Shown piece by piece: positions 9,119 through 20,487 of a stretch of DNA of 64,000 bases. The position numbers were made by a program, and so were the translations under genes. The notes under the pieces are model-generated. The model saw only the letters and a program-made list of their open reading frames with translations. It made no database searches and had not been told where the DNA came from. This stretch comes from Dendrophyllia cribrosa. Taxonomy: Eukaryota > Cnidaria > Anthozoa > Scleractinia > Dendrophylliidae. Where the stretch lies: positions 1,804,501 through 1,868,500 of the forward strand of contig JAJLRJ010000006.1 in the NCBI GenBank assembly GCA_024195265.1, in the 5' to 3' direction. Position 1 is the stretch's first letter, and each line of letters opens with the position of its first letter.

Positions 9119-12046
9119 TCGTTCAAAATCAATACAATACTCAAAGCATAAGAGAAGCAAAATGAAGTTAATAGAAACAAATTTGGAGTCTGCCATAACG
9201 TCCCTACAGAGGAAATTGGAAGAAAATGACATATCTCAAACCAACAGGATCACTATATATAATGAAATAAAAGTTAAAAAATTACAGTTAGAAAATGTTG
9301 TCCAACATCAAACTCGAGGAGCTATGATAAGATCCAAAGCCCGCTGGTATAACGAAGGAGAAAAAAACACGAAATACTTCTTAAACTTGGAAAAAAGGCA
9401 TTTTAATACCAAAACCATAAGGCAACTTCAGCTTGAGAATAATAGCGTCATCAAAACAGATGAGGAAATCTTAACAGAAGCAAAATGTTTCTATCAAAAC
9501 TTATACGCATCACACGCGCCTAATATCTCTGCTCATGACGTTTTCTTCTTTCCTGAAGAACATACTGTAAAACTCGACCAACATGCGCAGGAAGAATGCG
9601 AAGGGCCCTTAACAAAAGAGGAATGCCTAAATAGTTTAAAAACTATGACACCGGATAAAACGCCTGGGACTGATGGTCTTCCAGCCGAATTTTATAAGGT
9701 TTTCTGGGAAGATATTGAAGGCTATTTACTTAATGCACTAAATGGTGCATACGAAAAACGCTGTTTATCAATTTCTCAAAGAAGAGGTCTAATTACCCTC
9801 TTACCAAAAAAAAACAAACCGGTTAACCTTTTAAAGAACTGGAGACCTATAACTCTTCTCAACTGCGACTATAAGATCGCAGCTAAATCCATAGCAAACC
9901 GCATAAAGAAATTTCTGCCGGACATAATAAATAATGATCAAACCGGTTTTTTGAAAAACAGATTCATAGGAGAAAATATCAGCCGGACTTATTGAGAGTA
10001 TTATTAACCATACAGATATGGAACAAATCCCGGGCCTTTTGTTATTTGTAGATTTTGAAAAAGCCTTCGATAGTATAGAGTGGTCTTTTATAGAGAAAAC
10101 ACTAAGACATTTTAACTTTGGAACATCCCTGGTAAGCTGGGTTAAACTTTTTTATACGAACATAAGTAGTTGCGTCCTTAACAATGGATGGGCATCCGAC
10201 TTCTTTTCTTTACATCGTGGAGTAAGACAGGGGTGCCCACTGTCTCCCTATTTATTTATCTTAGGTGCTGAAATCTTGGGTAACGCAGTAAGAAAGGATA
10301 CAGAAATTCGCGGTATCAAATTGGGCAACTCTGATTGCAAATTGTCCCAATATGCAGATGACACAACAATGATCCTAGATGGCTCAGAGCGTTCTTTTTC
10401 GAGAACATTATACGTACTAGACATATTTGCAAAGGTATCAGGTTTGAAAGCAAACTATGAGAAAACTGAAGCCCTCTGGATAGGTTCACATAAGAATACT
10501 AATGCTGTTATTCCTTCGAGTAAACCTGTCCTTTGGGCAGAGGGGAAGGTCTACGCCTTAGGAGTTTGGTTCTCGACTTCGGGGCCAGCCAATATTGACA
10601 ATAATTTCACTGAGAAAATTGAAAAGATTAAAAAAATCCTCGGGAGTTGGTCGGCCAGAAGACTCACACTTATGGGTAAAATCGCCATTTTAAAAGCTCT
10701 AGCAGTATCTCAGATTGTTTATGTTTTGTCCTCCCTTCCGACACCAAAAGGGGTTATAAGGGAAATTAATACTCTATTATACGATTTTCTTTGGGACAAT
10801 AAGGGGGACAAAATAAAAAGAACAGAAATGATCAGTGATTACAGTAAGGGGGGGGCTAAAGATGCTCGATATTGCTAGTTTTAACCAGGCCTTAAAAATG
10901 AAATGGGTAAAAAGTTATTTAGATGATCAAGATACAGGGAAATGGAAGCTTTGCTTTAACCATCGACTAGCACGATTTGGAGGGAAATTAGTTTTCTGGG
11001 GAAACTTAAGCCCTAAAGATGCTCGTTTACTTAATCTGCGAGATCCGTTTTTAGCTGAGGTAATGGAATATTGGACGACCCTAAATTATAAGGACAACAA
11101 TCTAGATTTTAAGTCAGCTCAGATCTGGCACAACTCCCTCATAAAAATAGAGAACAAACCAATTTTCTACAAATCCTGGTTCACCGCAGGTGTGAAAGAT
11201 GTTAAAGATATTCTCGATACGGATGGAAATTCGATATTAAGCTATACTGCATTTACCTCTAAATATAAAATCAAGACTAACTTTCTAGAATTCTATAAGG
11301 TAGTATCAGCCCTTAAACTGTTCAGACAAAAGTGTTCTCAACAACCCAACAGAGGACCCAAAATCAAGACCTTTGGGCAAACATTATTAGCCTCAAAAAA
11401 AGCCTGTAAAACTGTTTACAAATCAATCATCGAAAAAAAGGCCACCACCCCTCTTAAAAGTCAGGGAAAATGGCTGTCTAAGGAAACTATAATAGGAAAT
11501 GCGAATGTGAATTGGGAGAATACATATCGTCTCCCCTTTCTGTGTACAACAGAAACAAAGTTACGAGTGTTCCAATTTATGTTCCTCCACAGACGAATAG
11601 CAACAAATGACTACCTCTTTAAAATTGGCCTAAAACAAGCAGACTCCTGTTCTTTTTGTGGCGAATCTATTGAAACTCTTGCTCACTTGTTCTGGTATTG
11701 CAGTTACACTCAAAAATTTTGGAAAGATATTTATCAATGGATAACTCAAAACATCACCTTAAACAAATCTATTGCCTTCTCTCCTCTTATCTGTTTTGGA
11801 CTAATTGACAATATCTCTGATTTATTACTACATCACCTTTTCCTTATCGCCAAACGATATATTTATACATGTAAGTTAAATAACTGCATCCCTGCGCTAC
11901 AGGTTTATATCCAAACCGTTATCGGAACTCCATGGAAATTGAAAAAGAGATTGCCTCTAATAACAACAATATGTCTTCCTTCAAAAACAAATGGGGCCCT
12001 CTTAAACTTTGCCCCTTGGACAAATAAACTTGCTCTTATTAAATAA
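9119..12046 (+). pseudogene. LINE ORF2 remnant: reverse transcriptase and C-terminal zinc finger
   Basis: Reads as three frames that join at two single-base shifts. Segment one (to about 9985) holds the region before the RT and RT motifs 0-2 (TPGTDGLPAEFYK, LLPKKNKPVNLLKNWRPITL). Segment two (to about 10855) holds FVDFEKAFD and the catalytic YADD (10351-10362). Segment three (to 12046) holds the C-terminal CSFCGESIETLAHLFWYC zinc finger (zf-RVT type) seen in L1/Tx1-like elements. Shift one is an extra base in CCGG near 9984. Shift two is an eighth G in the G run 10848-10855. The catalytic residues are intact, so the copy is young or the shifts are assembly errors. It cannot be autonomous because the endonuclease is absent. 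Confidence 0.9.
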
Positions 12047-12345
12047 TTTCAAAAAGTTCTAAAAGTTAAAAGAGGTGCAGAAACAAATGCAAATGCAGAG
12101 CTCTTTTTAGTTGGTAGGACAAACTCCTTATGTTTTTGGTGTACCGTTTATTTTGCAACTTTGTAAATAGCAGTCTAATTTGTAAACATTTTTGGGCTCA
12201 AAGAGTTGTAAATGCTGTAACATTGTATCTTTTTTCTCTATCTCCTGTGTGTTTGTTTTTTAATTTACCTCTATGTAAATGTAATATTGTCAGTAGAAGT
12301 TTTGTAATTAAATAAATGTTATTAAAAAAAAAAAAAAAAAAAAAA
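9119..12345 (+). mobile_element. 5'-truncated L1/Tx1-like LINE
   Basis: Non-LTR retrotransposon bounded by AACTATCTTTT at 9108-9118 and 12344-12354, ending in a 22-base A run (12324-12345) after AATAAATG. This combination of target duplication, poly(A) tail and 5' truncation is the signature of target-primed reverse transcription. The coding part starts just upstream of the reverse transcriptase; the apurinic endonuclease domain is missing. It is in the same orientation as the gene upstream. Confidence 0.92.
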
Positions 12346-14232
12346 CTATCTTTTCATCTTTCCGGCTCAAAATAACGAGCTTCTTTTCGATCGTTGAAAA
12401 CTGATCAAAACGCTTCGTGCCTGAGCAAAATTGTGTTGGCAAATGGCGCCGACAGTTCTGCGGTTCGTAGTTTTCAAACGCTTAGAACTTTTTTTAGTAC
12501 ACTTTCAAAACGTTTAGTGAGTTGACAGTGTATTGTCAATATATGAAACTTTTAATAAACAGTGAAAATGATAACCTTAACTTTGAAGTACTTTGGTTAA
12601 CTTTTGCAAATTTCTCTCGTTTGACCGCGGTGGAGTACACCTGTTGTTTGTTGATGCGAGGCGAACGTCACAAAGTGCGAGTTATGTTTTCTCTGTTGCA
12701 TCTAACAGTTTCATATTCAATATGCGTAAGGAAATTACTCAAGAAGACACTGCGAAAGTATTTGACACTCGCGATTAATTCTACGATACCTTCATGACGG
12801 AAACCCGCTAAAACATGTTAAAACGAACATGAAGAAGATAATTAAGACGAATAAGAAGTGGACAGCGAAGGAAGAAATTAAATATAAGCGTGGTAGGAAT
12901 CCCAATTAATTTCACTTCTTTCGGTTGTTTGCCTTTCATTAATTTTTATTGCGTGAAGTTGAAAGAACAGAACAGACAACTGAAACTTTGGGTGCAAAAA
13001 TTCACCGCCGAGAGAAGATGTAAACAATGCACGCGGTGTCTTGCGAGACGTTTCTTGCGAGTTTTGCTTCCGCTAGTGAATGTTTCTCGGGCGAAAATAA
13101 CCTTAAAGCGATCACTTTTTCATCTAATTTTCTTTTCTGTGTTTCGGATACAGAGGAATAAAAACTGGATATATTTTCGTGTGTATGATTGCGAGATGTT
13201 TTATGAAACAGCTGCGTTATGCGTTACTGGAAAGGTTTCAAATTACTTTGACATTATGCAAATTGCAACATTTTTACCTCAACTGAAAAAATATATTTCA
13301 AAGGGCTAAATTTGTTTCTCTCCTCCTAAATTATCACTTCTGTCGTTAACTTTGATTAAATTTATAAGTTTCATTCAAACTTTATTATAATAACGGCGGG
13401 AATACTTCCAGCAAAACTTTCAATTGGAAAAGTTGTTTTGACCTCGGGTCCGAACCAGGCAATTACATCATGGCTTCGAAAGGCCACTTTGCGGCTACAT
13501 TTGCATTCACTTCAAAAGTGTCGGAAACACAGACCAGCTAGTTACAAGATTTAGCAAAAACCAATAACAACCATCGGGAAACTCTGACATACGGCCTTTT
13601 TTTCAACGGTAAGTACAAAGTAGGCATCGATTTGTATTTTTCAGTATGTACTCGTCTTTTGACACAGTGGACGCGCTACTTTGATAATTTGCGTGCGATC
13701 TCACACGCTAAGTGTACTGTGTCTTCTTGTTTTAGACGGTTAACGCGCTTCTTTGTTAGACTACTCACACTATCCGAATACTCCCAATCATCAAACTGTG
13801 AAATAACGTGCATGCAGATTCCCAAGACAATCATTCTCCAATATGCCTAATACAACGACGCCCAAGTATACGCTCCCACAGCGTCTTGTTTATATTAATC
13901 TATACGGTAGAAGTCGACATCATTTTTAGTATGACTTACTTATTTCAGAGGTGACTGCTGTTGTGACAATAATTAAGAAACATTAGGAGTTATCTCCAAC
14001 TAAGACCTTAAAAACGTTAGTGTGACGCAACCAAAGATATGACTATGAATACAGAACGCTCTTCCGCTTAGCCCCCGTAGAGGCTGGAGGCGGATATGAT
14101 TTTCTTCCATCTTTTGTTGCGTCAGTCAATTTAATGAGCGCGGTTTGACATAGGTTAGTTGTAAACTGATAAGTTTGGAAGTCAAGCAAAATTCTGTAAC
14201 CAATATTTTCGTTATAATTATTATATTATTAA
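12346..14232. other. No gene seen
   Basis: AT-rich sequence after the LINE tail. Open stretches at 12522-12797, 12890-13309 and 13632-13850 have no recognisable motif and no supporting splice context. I find no clear inverted or tandem repeat here. Confidence 0.5.
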
Positions 14233-14444
14233 AGCCTGGTTCACACTAGCGACATAACGACATAACATGGACATAATGACATAAAGAAAAGGTCAGTTTT
14301 TTCGTTATGTTTATGTCATTATGTTCCTATTATGTCGTTATATTGTGTTGTTCAAACTGGTGACATAAAACATCGCTATATGTCGTGTTTTGAATTTGCG
14401 TGACCTCGCTGTTATGTCGTTATGTCGCTAGTATGAACCAGGCT
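14233..14444. mobile_element. PIF/Harbinger-like MITE, 212 bp
   Basis: Long terminal inverted repeats AGCCTGGTTCACACTAGCGA and the complement of GTATGAACCAGGCT. TAA sits on both sides (14230-14232 and 14445-14447), a 3-bp TWA-type duplication typical of PIF/Harbinger elements. The centre is a run of GACATAA/TTATGTC variants. No coding capacity. Confidence 0.85.
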
Positions 14445-14495
14445 TAACAATTAGGTTTTCTAGCCTAGTCCTAAGCAGTATAGTCTGCACAACAG

Positions 14496-14845
14496 GGTTG
14501 CGCCTAAAGAATACCGTTCAGAAGGACGTCGGACACCTTATTAAGACTTATATAACGTAATGTCGACACTTAGAATTTTATTTTCAATAAATTTTTAAGT
14601 GTAAAAAAGAAAATCTAAAATCCCCCACACAGGATTGAACCTGTGATCTCAGCTAGGCTTAGGCTTAGATAGCCTACCGTACCACTTTACCACTGTACCA
14701 CCTAGCTTCTCGGGTTGTTCAGGCCTAAATTTAACCATATAAACTGCTACCCATAACATCAACTGAAAGCTAACCAGTTACTCCGTTATATAAGTTTCAA
14801 TAAGGTGTCCGACGTCCTTCTGAACGGTATTCTTTAGGCTTAACC
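14496..14845. mobile_element. MULE-like MITE (350 bp) with 9-bp target duplication
   Basis: Inverted repeats of about 60 bp (GCCTAAAGAATACCGTTCAG on the left, its complement on the right) and a 9-bp duplication GCACAACAG at 14487-14495 and 14846-14854. Long inverted repeats with a 9-bp duplication are typical of Mutator-like elements. The interior carries a tRNA-like sequence instead of a transposase. Confidence 0.8.
14622..14712 (-). tRNA. tRNA-like sequence inside the MULE-like MITE (pseudogene or SINE head)
   Basis: On the minus strand, TGGTACAGTGG resembles a Pol III A box and GGTTCAATCC a B box, with a TTCAAT loop closed by CACAGG/CCTGTG. The acceptor stem does not close cleanly and the anticodon arm is not canonical, so I do not call an isotype. 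Runs of T follow downstream on the minus strand. Confidence 0.5.
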
Positions 14846-14855
14846 GCACAACAGG

Positions 14856-15399
14856 CGCTTTTGTGGTGCGCAAGCGCTGAGCGCGAGGCACGTACGGGAG
14901 AGAAGAAAAGAAAGACGCATGCGCACCTGTAGACACTCTTGTTCTAGCTCTTCCACCGTTCATCTGATGAACGGAATCTATTGGCTGATTTGTACCACGT
15001 GACACTTGTTGAAATGTGAGAATCAAGATGACATTATCATAGAGTGATGGGCCTAACACAATTCCCAATCGCCGCAAAAAGTATTTTAGCTTTTAAAACA
15101 AAACATTCTCAAGTACGGTGTCTCAGAGATTGTTTCCTTTTAGATCAAACTGAAGTTGTAACAGGCCTGTTCTGCTCGATGTTGTTCTTCTTACCTGTGC
15201 GTGCCTTGCGTTTCGCGCTCGCGAGCCACGAAAGCGTGTGTTGGTACGCTACAAGCATTTCACCTTCTCTCCTTGGACAATCGCGACGTCCAAGTAAGGT
15301 CCTAGGAACGAGTTGCGTGGCAGTCCGACCATAGTCAGGCCGGAGATATACTCGACGAGTTTTAATCACTGAGGTCTCCTCTCAAGGTAAAGTCCAGGG
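14856..15399. other. No gene seen
   Basis: Mixed composition with short open frames on both strands (15044-15334, 15145-15369) that show no domain. Nothing supportable. Confidence 0.5.
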
Positions 15400-15616
15400 C
15401 CGGGTTGTTCAAAGCGCGATTAAGCTAACCCAGGGTTAGCGTCAATTTTGATTCCAGTTAAATACTTAATCAATGGAGATTTTTCCAAAGAATTTTCGCC
15501 CTTAAGTTTCGCGTGTAGCTTAAAATATGTTTTTGAAAACACTTCCAACAAGAGAAATTAAATCCTCTGTTAAGTTTTAATCCTGGGTTAGCGTTAACCG
15601 ACTTTTGAACAACCGG
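15400..15616. mobile_element. MITE with CCGGTTGTTCAAA ends
   Basis: Left end GCCGGGTTGTTCAAAGCGCG with GCTAACCCAGGGTTAGCG inside; right end complement reads CCGGTTGTTCAAAAGTCGGT with CTAACCCAGGAT. The terminal CCGGTTGTTCAAA is shared with the palindromes at 32882-33022 and 59896-60036, so these may be related families. Confidence 0.75.
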
Positions 15617-15645
15617 ACTTTTTTCAGGGTTTACGGCTGATAAAA

Positions 15646-15794
15646 TATTCGTATTTACGGTATTGAACTGGAACTAGCGTGCAGTCGAGACTCATGCGGG
15701 GGAATCTTTTCACATGCAGATATTTTTAATGATATTCCCCCGCATGAGCCTCGACTGTAAGCTAGCTTCACTTCAATACCGAGAATACGAATAT
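15646..15794. repeat. Palindromic MITE-like repeat
   Basis: ATATTCGTATTTACGGTATT pairs with AATACCGAGAATACGAATAT across about 150 bp, and the inner CTCATGCGGGGGAATC pairs with GATATTCCCCCGCATGAG. No coding sequence. Confidence 0.7.
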
Positions 15795-16083
15795 TGTCTA
15801 TTGGGACATCAAGTTAATAAGAAACTTTCTTGAAAAAAGAATTAGTGGAATCAGCCGCAGAGTAATAAGAAGCATAGTAACCCCTAGCTTGTTGTATATG
15901 CACAGCATGTTGCTGAAGATTCCATTCTAGAGTAGTTAGTCAAAAGTGTAACTTTTTGTTAAAGAGTAGCTTTAGTGTTGTTGGAGAATAAAAAAGTAAT
16001 TGAAATGCTCAGTTGTTGTGTACAACTACACTAATTAGGCCCCATTTGGGAAACATATTCTGTCCATTCCATAAACAGAGGAG

Positions 16084-16350
16084 GAGGTAACGTGGTCGAG
16101 TGGTTAGGGCGTCGGACTTAAAATCCGGAAGTCCCGGGTTCAAGTCCCGCTCTGACCACTAGATGGAGTTGTTTCACGGTAGACCCAAGTTCAACTCCTC
16201 GGCTACGCTTGAAAATAGCCAACTGGTTTGCCTCCTGCCAGTTGGGATTTTTGAAAATGTTATGCTTGATTTGAATGCTCGGTCGCACTAGCACTTGTGT
16301 TATAAACACTGCCGAGGGTAAATAAAGGATATTTATTTTTATTTTGATTT
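16084..16350 (+). mobile_element. tRNA-Leu-derived SINE
   Basis: Begins with a tRNA-like head (16084-16160): A box TGGTCGAGTGG, anticodon loop CTTAAAA (TAA, leucine-like) between paired TCGGA and TCCGG, and B box GGTTCAAGTCC. A body without tRNA character follows (TAGCCAACTGGTTTGCCTCC, CAGTTGGGATTTTTGAAAAT) and a T/A-rich tail near 16325-16350. The long variable arm of a real tRNA-Leu is missing and the acceptor stem is imperfect, so a SINE is more likely than a functional tRNA gene. Confidence 0.65.
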
Positions 16351-16653
16351 AACAGAATTAAATATGGCACCAGTCCACTCTCAAAGTCGATACTTGGACT
16401 ATGCGTGTGTGGGAATGCAAACAACTTTTAGCGTATTCTGATTTTAGAATGACCAGAATATGTACCAAAACACACGCTCTAAGAACGACGTTTTGTTTAA
16501 AGGGCTTGGGATGTCCGCTTGAAGAGAAGATACGATATCCTCTAATGGCGGATCCAGCCTTGCTCTATAGCAGGGGACCCGGAGTGGGGGAAAAAAGTAC
16601 ATGTAACATAAAACGGTGCTTCCTGTTACCAATGCGCCTAACTCTACATACAG

Positions 16654-17045
16654 TACCATATTCCGTTTGAATCCTTTGTTATTAATAAGGGATGGGCACA
16701 TCACTCCGGTCGAAGTGAGAGACGACGCGGAGCAACGAAGGATTCAGTATTTATTTGGAGCAGCGCTACCCGAAGATGCGGGGAGGGCTGGGTGGGTCGC
16801 AAATTCTGTCCCTCCTGTGGTAACTTGCAAAAGACGCTTTCTTGATTCCGAATTAACCTTTAAACCTTCACCGGCCAATAAAAAGGTGGGAGAAACCCCG
16901 AATAACTGATAGGCGGCATTCGAAGTGCAATTATTGCATAATCATCGGATTCCAACAGAATATGAATATTCAAATGACTTTGAATAGTACCATATTCCGT
17001 TTGAATCCTTTGTTATTAATAAGGGATGAACACATCACTCCGGTC
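16654..17045 (-). repeat. B2-A2-B1 split direct repeats
   Basis: B2 16654-16711 and B1 16988-17045 are near-identical (differences at GGGATGGGC versus GGGATGAAC). Between them, 16797-16987 repeats 21760-21950. On the minus strand A begins CTATTC, and the second element's A repeats also begin with CTATTC. Circular-intermediate recombination between such repeats is the accepted integration route for these elements. Confidence 0.85.
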
Positions 17046-17207
17046 TCCGCAAGAAACCTCTAGACCAACTGAGAAAAAACCATCACACAAAACGTAACTC
17101 CTTGACGAGAAGAGGTATGATTTATTACATTCCTTCCCATACCTTAACAAACCCTAAAATCCGAACAACAACCCTCAAAAAACAAGGAAAGCTGGTCATA
17201 CAAAACA

Positions 17208-18490
17208 TTACAGTCCAGTAAAAGCTTGAGAAAAACCTTGTAACTCATTCCACTTCGTATACAGATCAAGAGCCGCGCTATCGAGAGAGGCCAATTTTGC
17301 TGCTGGACCAGCTGGATTCATAACTTCCTTCAATTTGATGTAATGCAAAGCCGTCTGGGGAGTTTTCCAGCCGACGTGATCCATAATTTTATTTAAGAGA
17401 GACAGCAGCTCCACCTCTGAAGCCATGCAGAGTTAATCTCCTGCCCTTGAAATGAGAGACTAACTGCTTAACGTACTCGTCTAGTCTTGATTGGGCAGCC
17501 GAAGAATTAAATTTATCGGCGGCAATATACTTCTCCTTGGATAATGAGCGAAACAAAAATCCCTTAATAACATCAATTGCTAATAAACTACAAATCTTGA
17601 TGTAAAATTCAATGCCCAGAACTGGACAAATTAATTTATTGACAGCCCTCTTTAAGGCGAAAATATTCTGATCACCTTGGCGCAAGGTCTTCGACCAAAG
17701 ATGATTAAAGAGGAAACCTGAGTTGTCTGGAAAACGTAAAATTTCCTGAGTTTTAACGAGTGCTAAATCAGCAGCACGATCTCCCGAGAAGAAAAGCGGT
17801 ATATACTCCATGGAGGTTTTTAATTATATGCACACAAAACTATCCGGCACTTATTTAGGGTTAAAAACTCATTTTAAAATGGTTAGCTTTTATTTACTGT
17901 TATGGGTAGTGATATCCATAACAGTAAATAAAAGCTAACCATTTCAAAATGAGTTTTTAACCCTAAATAAGTGCCGGATAGTTTTGTGTGCATATAATTA
18001 AAAACCTCCATGGAGTATATACCAGAAAAGCACCTTAAACAAGGCTTGGTCCCTTGCTAAGAGATAAACTTGATGTGGCTTTAATTATAACACACGTTTT
18101 AATAAACTAGTGAAAATATGCGAAGACAAAATCTCTAAATCGGAGAGTAACAAAGGGGTTGCCTGAAGAGGCGTAACCCTCGCTTGCAATTGTTCAGCTG
18201 TTATGTTTGATAAATAATCCTTAACGTCTTTACTTGCGGCAGGGTTACCAATACCGAGAGCTGCATTCCAGTCTGCGACTCTATCATGGGTGGAAAAAAT
18301 GGATCGAAGTTTCCCAATTACACTATCAACAGTTCCTCTCGCTAAATGCCTAGGACAATCACACGAAGTCTTCCCCTTAAGGCCGAGAAACTTACAGTGA
18401 GTTTTGTTCACAATGGTACGTCCATCCCCATCCTTCCAGATAAGAAATTTTACAATATCAATGGGGAGGGCGGAAGGGTTGTGTTGGCGA
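17208..18490 (-). pseudogene. Tyrosine recombinase, broken
   Basis: Core-binding and catalytic domains of a phage-integrase-type recombinase. The N-terminal part has CDCPRHLARGTVDS and VADWNAALGIGNPAAS. A conserved ARDQALFKVLFFSGDRAADL block follows. The catalytic end has LHGFRGGAA (HxxR) and HVGWKTPQTALHYIKL (nucleophile Tyr). Three lesions are visible: an in-frame TAA after LLKRVL (18085-18087), the 226-bp palindrome 17798-18023 inserted in the ARDQ...FFSG block, and a frame change near 17395 between HxxR and Tyr. Removing the palindrome and one target copy restores the frame across that point. The function in intact relatives is integration of the circular DNA intermediate. Confidence 0.85.
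17798..18023. mobile_element. 226-bp near-perfect palindromic MITE
   Basis: Arms of about 108 bp differ at one position and are separated by about 10 bases (GTAGTGATAT). Both outer ends read GGTATATACTCCATGG inward. AGAAAAGC flanks it on both sides (17790-17797 and 18024-18031), an 8-bp target duplication. It interrupts the recombinase gene. Confidence 0.92.
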
Positions 18491-18685
18491 GTCTCCTAAA
18501 ATAGAGTTCCAAGAATGGACGTGTTGATGGAGTTGGCCAGCTATAAAGTTATCTGGATTTCTAAGAGGCAGATTGAGAAGCCCTGGTGCTATAGAACCAT
18601 CTAGAATTGGTTGAATTCCAGGCACGGGAAAAACTGCCCCCTGACGAGGTGTCCCACCCACGGTAATCCATTGCATACGTCTCAA
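18458..18685 (-). pseudogene. Possible remnant of the pol-frame start
   Basis: Short open stretch containing IQPILDGSIAPGLLNLPLRN and FIAGQLHQHVHSWNSIL. It lies between gag and recombinase where a reverse transcriptase should be. The GQLxxHVxxW pattern resembles the leader of RT frames in this retroelement class, which suggests an internal deletion removed the RT/RNase H. This is inference from position and weak resemblance. Confidence 0.35.
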
Positions 18686-19095
18686 CGAGGCTTTGTCGAC
18701 CGCTTCCAGGGGATTAAAAGGAACCTGAAACTCCCATCTTGGAGCAGAAAAATGTTCATCGGACTTCCATTTTTCCCTTGGGCTCTAGAAAAGTAAATCG
18801 AATGGGAGATACGCGTAAGAGGAAGCGAGCATGGGAAATATCACGTGGGTAGGGACTCCTCGTCAGGAGACAGCAAACTCCCGCGCCCGACGAATCGGAA
18901 CGCCCACGAGCATGCCCAGAAAATAGACATACCCGCGTGAGTTGCTGGCCCTTTAAAGGAGAAAATAGAAAACTATGAAGACAGAAATAAGACTAAATAT
19001 CAAAGGAGAACACATTTATTGATAATAAATGAACAAGCACACTGCCTCAAATTCGGACCGTACAACCTCATATGAGGAGAAACACAAGTTCTGCC

Positions 19096-19655
19096 TTATA
19101 CAGGGGGTTTAAAGTTCGGGCCTTGGCGGTCTGACTTGTACCGTTTAGAAGGACCTGCGTTAAACTGCTGATCAGAAAGGCGTTTGAAGCATCTTGACTG
19201 TATGTGACCCACTCTTCCGCAATAAAAGCAATGGACGGAGCTAAAGGGGCCTCTATAACCTTGATTCGAAGACGGAGTTTGCGAAGGCCGGCGTGGGGCT
19301 GGTTCGGTTCTCCGAAAGGACTTATCGACCTTAGACAAAACATCCAGGACACGCTCTTGATGTTTGTCCCCGAGGAGAGCCGCTAAGTAGTTCCTGAACT
19401 GATCAGGTGGGGCCGAAGTCTTGTCTTTGAGGGCTTGAAAAACCGCTTGGAAATAAGGTAATTTAGCGTGATTCGACGAACGGGCCACCGCTTTCAGTTC
19501 GATCAAGACGTCGAACGCCTCATCCTTGTCAAACGGGGGGTTTTTCCTTAGGAGGAGGGACGAGAGCTTGGCCAAAACCTCTTCTACGGACTCTTCCTTT
19601 CCCTCTTCCAGCCTCTTAATTCGATCCCTCAAAACTTGCAAAGCGTCGTTATCCT
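19096..19655 (-). CDS. Gag-like protein with CCHC zinc knuckle
   Basis: Open frame following the acceptor CCTTATTATAG (minus strand, just above 19655). A charged helical start (RIKRLEEGKEESVEEVLAKL) is followed by a basic Pro/Ser-rich segment and a single CCHC knuckle CFYCGRVGHIQSRC near the C-terminus, then a basic tail. The product would bind element RNA and form particles. The first ATG is internal (codon at 19641), so I infer that translation enters by splicing from the leader exon at 21671-21757. The knuckle residues are intact. Confidence 0.75.
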
Positions 19656-19659
19656 ATAA

Positions 19660-20262
19660 TAAGGAAAAACCGAGAGTATAATCAAACACGCAAGCAGGAA
19701 GAAAACAGCTATTATGAAACCGAGATAACAACTGCAGGTCAATACTAGAAATAAAAACTGTAGGCGAGAAACTCTTAATCGAGTCCGCGAGAAAAATAAC
19801 TCCTGACAACTTCATTTAAATGTGTTGAAATGCGTTGCAATAAGAGGCATAAAACAATGAGTACTTTAATTTGTTGTTAAATAAGATGCAAATGAGGTGC
19901 GTGCATTCTGCAGTCGAGCGAGGGAGGACACAAGGGGCCTTTGAACCCGACAACAGTTATAAACAAACCCGCGGGAATGAACGATGCTCGAAGTTGAGCA
20001 CGAAAGCACGAATAATAACCGGCCGGAACAAACAATACTCATAATGTAGCTCACTGGTGCAAACAATACGCACAACAACGTCCGCAGGCAAAATCGATTC
20101 TTCTAATCTAGCCACAAACATGAACAATACAGTCATCCTAAAGGCACAATTCATACTAGTAACCAAACCCGCAGGCACAATTAATCCTCGTAATAAAGCC
20201 TGAAGGCACAAACAACACTCGTAATCAAGTCCGCGGGTATAATAAAAACCGTAATCAAGCTC
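19660..20262 (-). other. Intron of the retroelement, unique part
   Basis: AT-rich sequence between the gag exon and the minisatellite. Degenerate early copies of the repeat (CCCGCAGGCACAAT-like) appear from about 20165. No gene. Confidence 0.5.
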
Positions 20263-20487
20263 GCAGGCGTAATTGTAAATTGTAAATGTAATTTTAGTAT
20301 TAAAATTCTTTTTTAAACCTTTTAAATGTAATTTGGACATGGGGGTCCGCCTAGAATGGGGTCTAGGACTCTTTTGCGGACCTCCTATGGCTATCTTTAG
20401 TCTATAATGTTTTTTTTTATAATGTAATTGATTTCTATTCTAGCCATGCATTGTATTAAATAAAATAAATAAATAAATAAAATAAAT
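20263..20487 (+). mobile_element. LINE 3' end inserted in the minisatellite
   Basis: Non-repeat sequence splitting the minisatellite, with GGACATGGGGGTCCGCC, CTTTTGCGGACCTCC and a terminal (AAATA)n-like tail 20457-20487. A simple-repeat tail and interruption of a tandem array suggest a truncated non-LTR retrotransposon 3' end. The clade is not identified. Confidence 0.5.

Noticed and set aside
16090..16160. Functional tRNA-Leu(TAA) gene
   Set aside because: The anticodon arm fits, but the long variable arm of tRNA-Leu is missing, the acceptor stem is poor and a SINE-like body follows.
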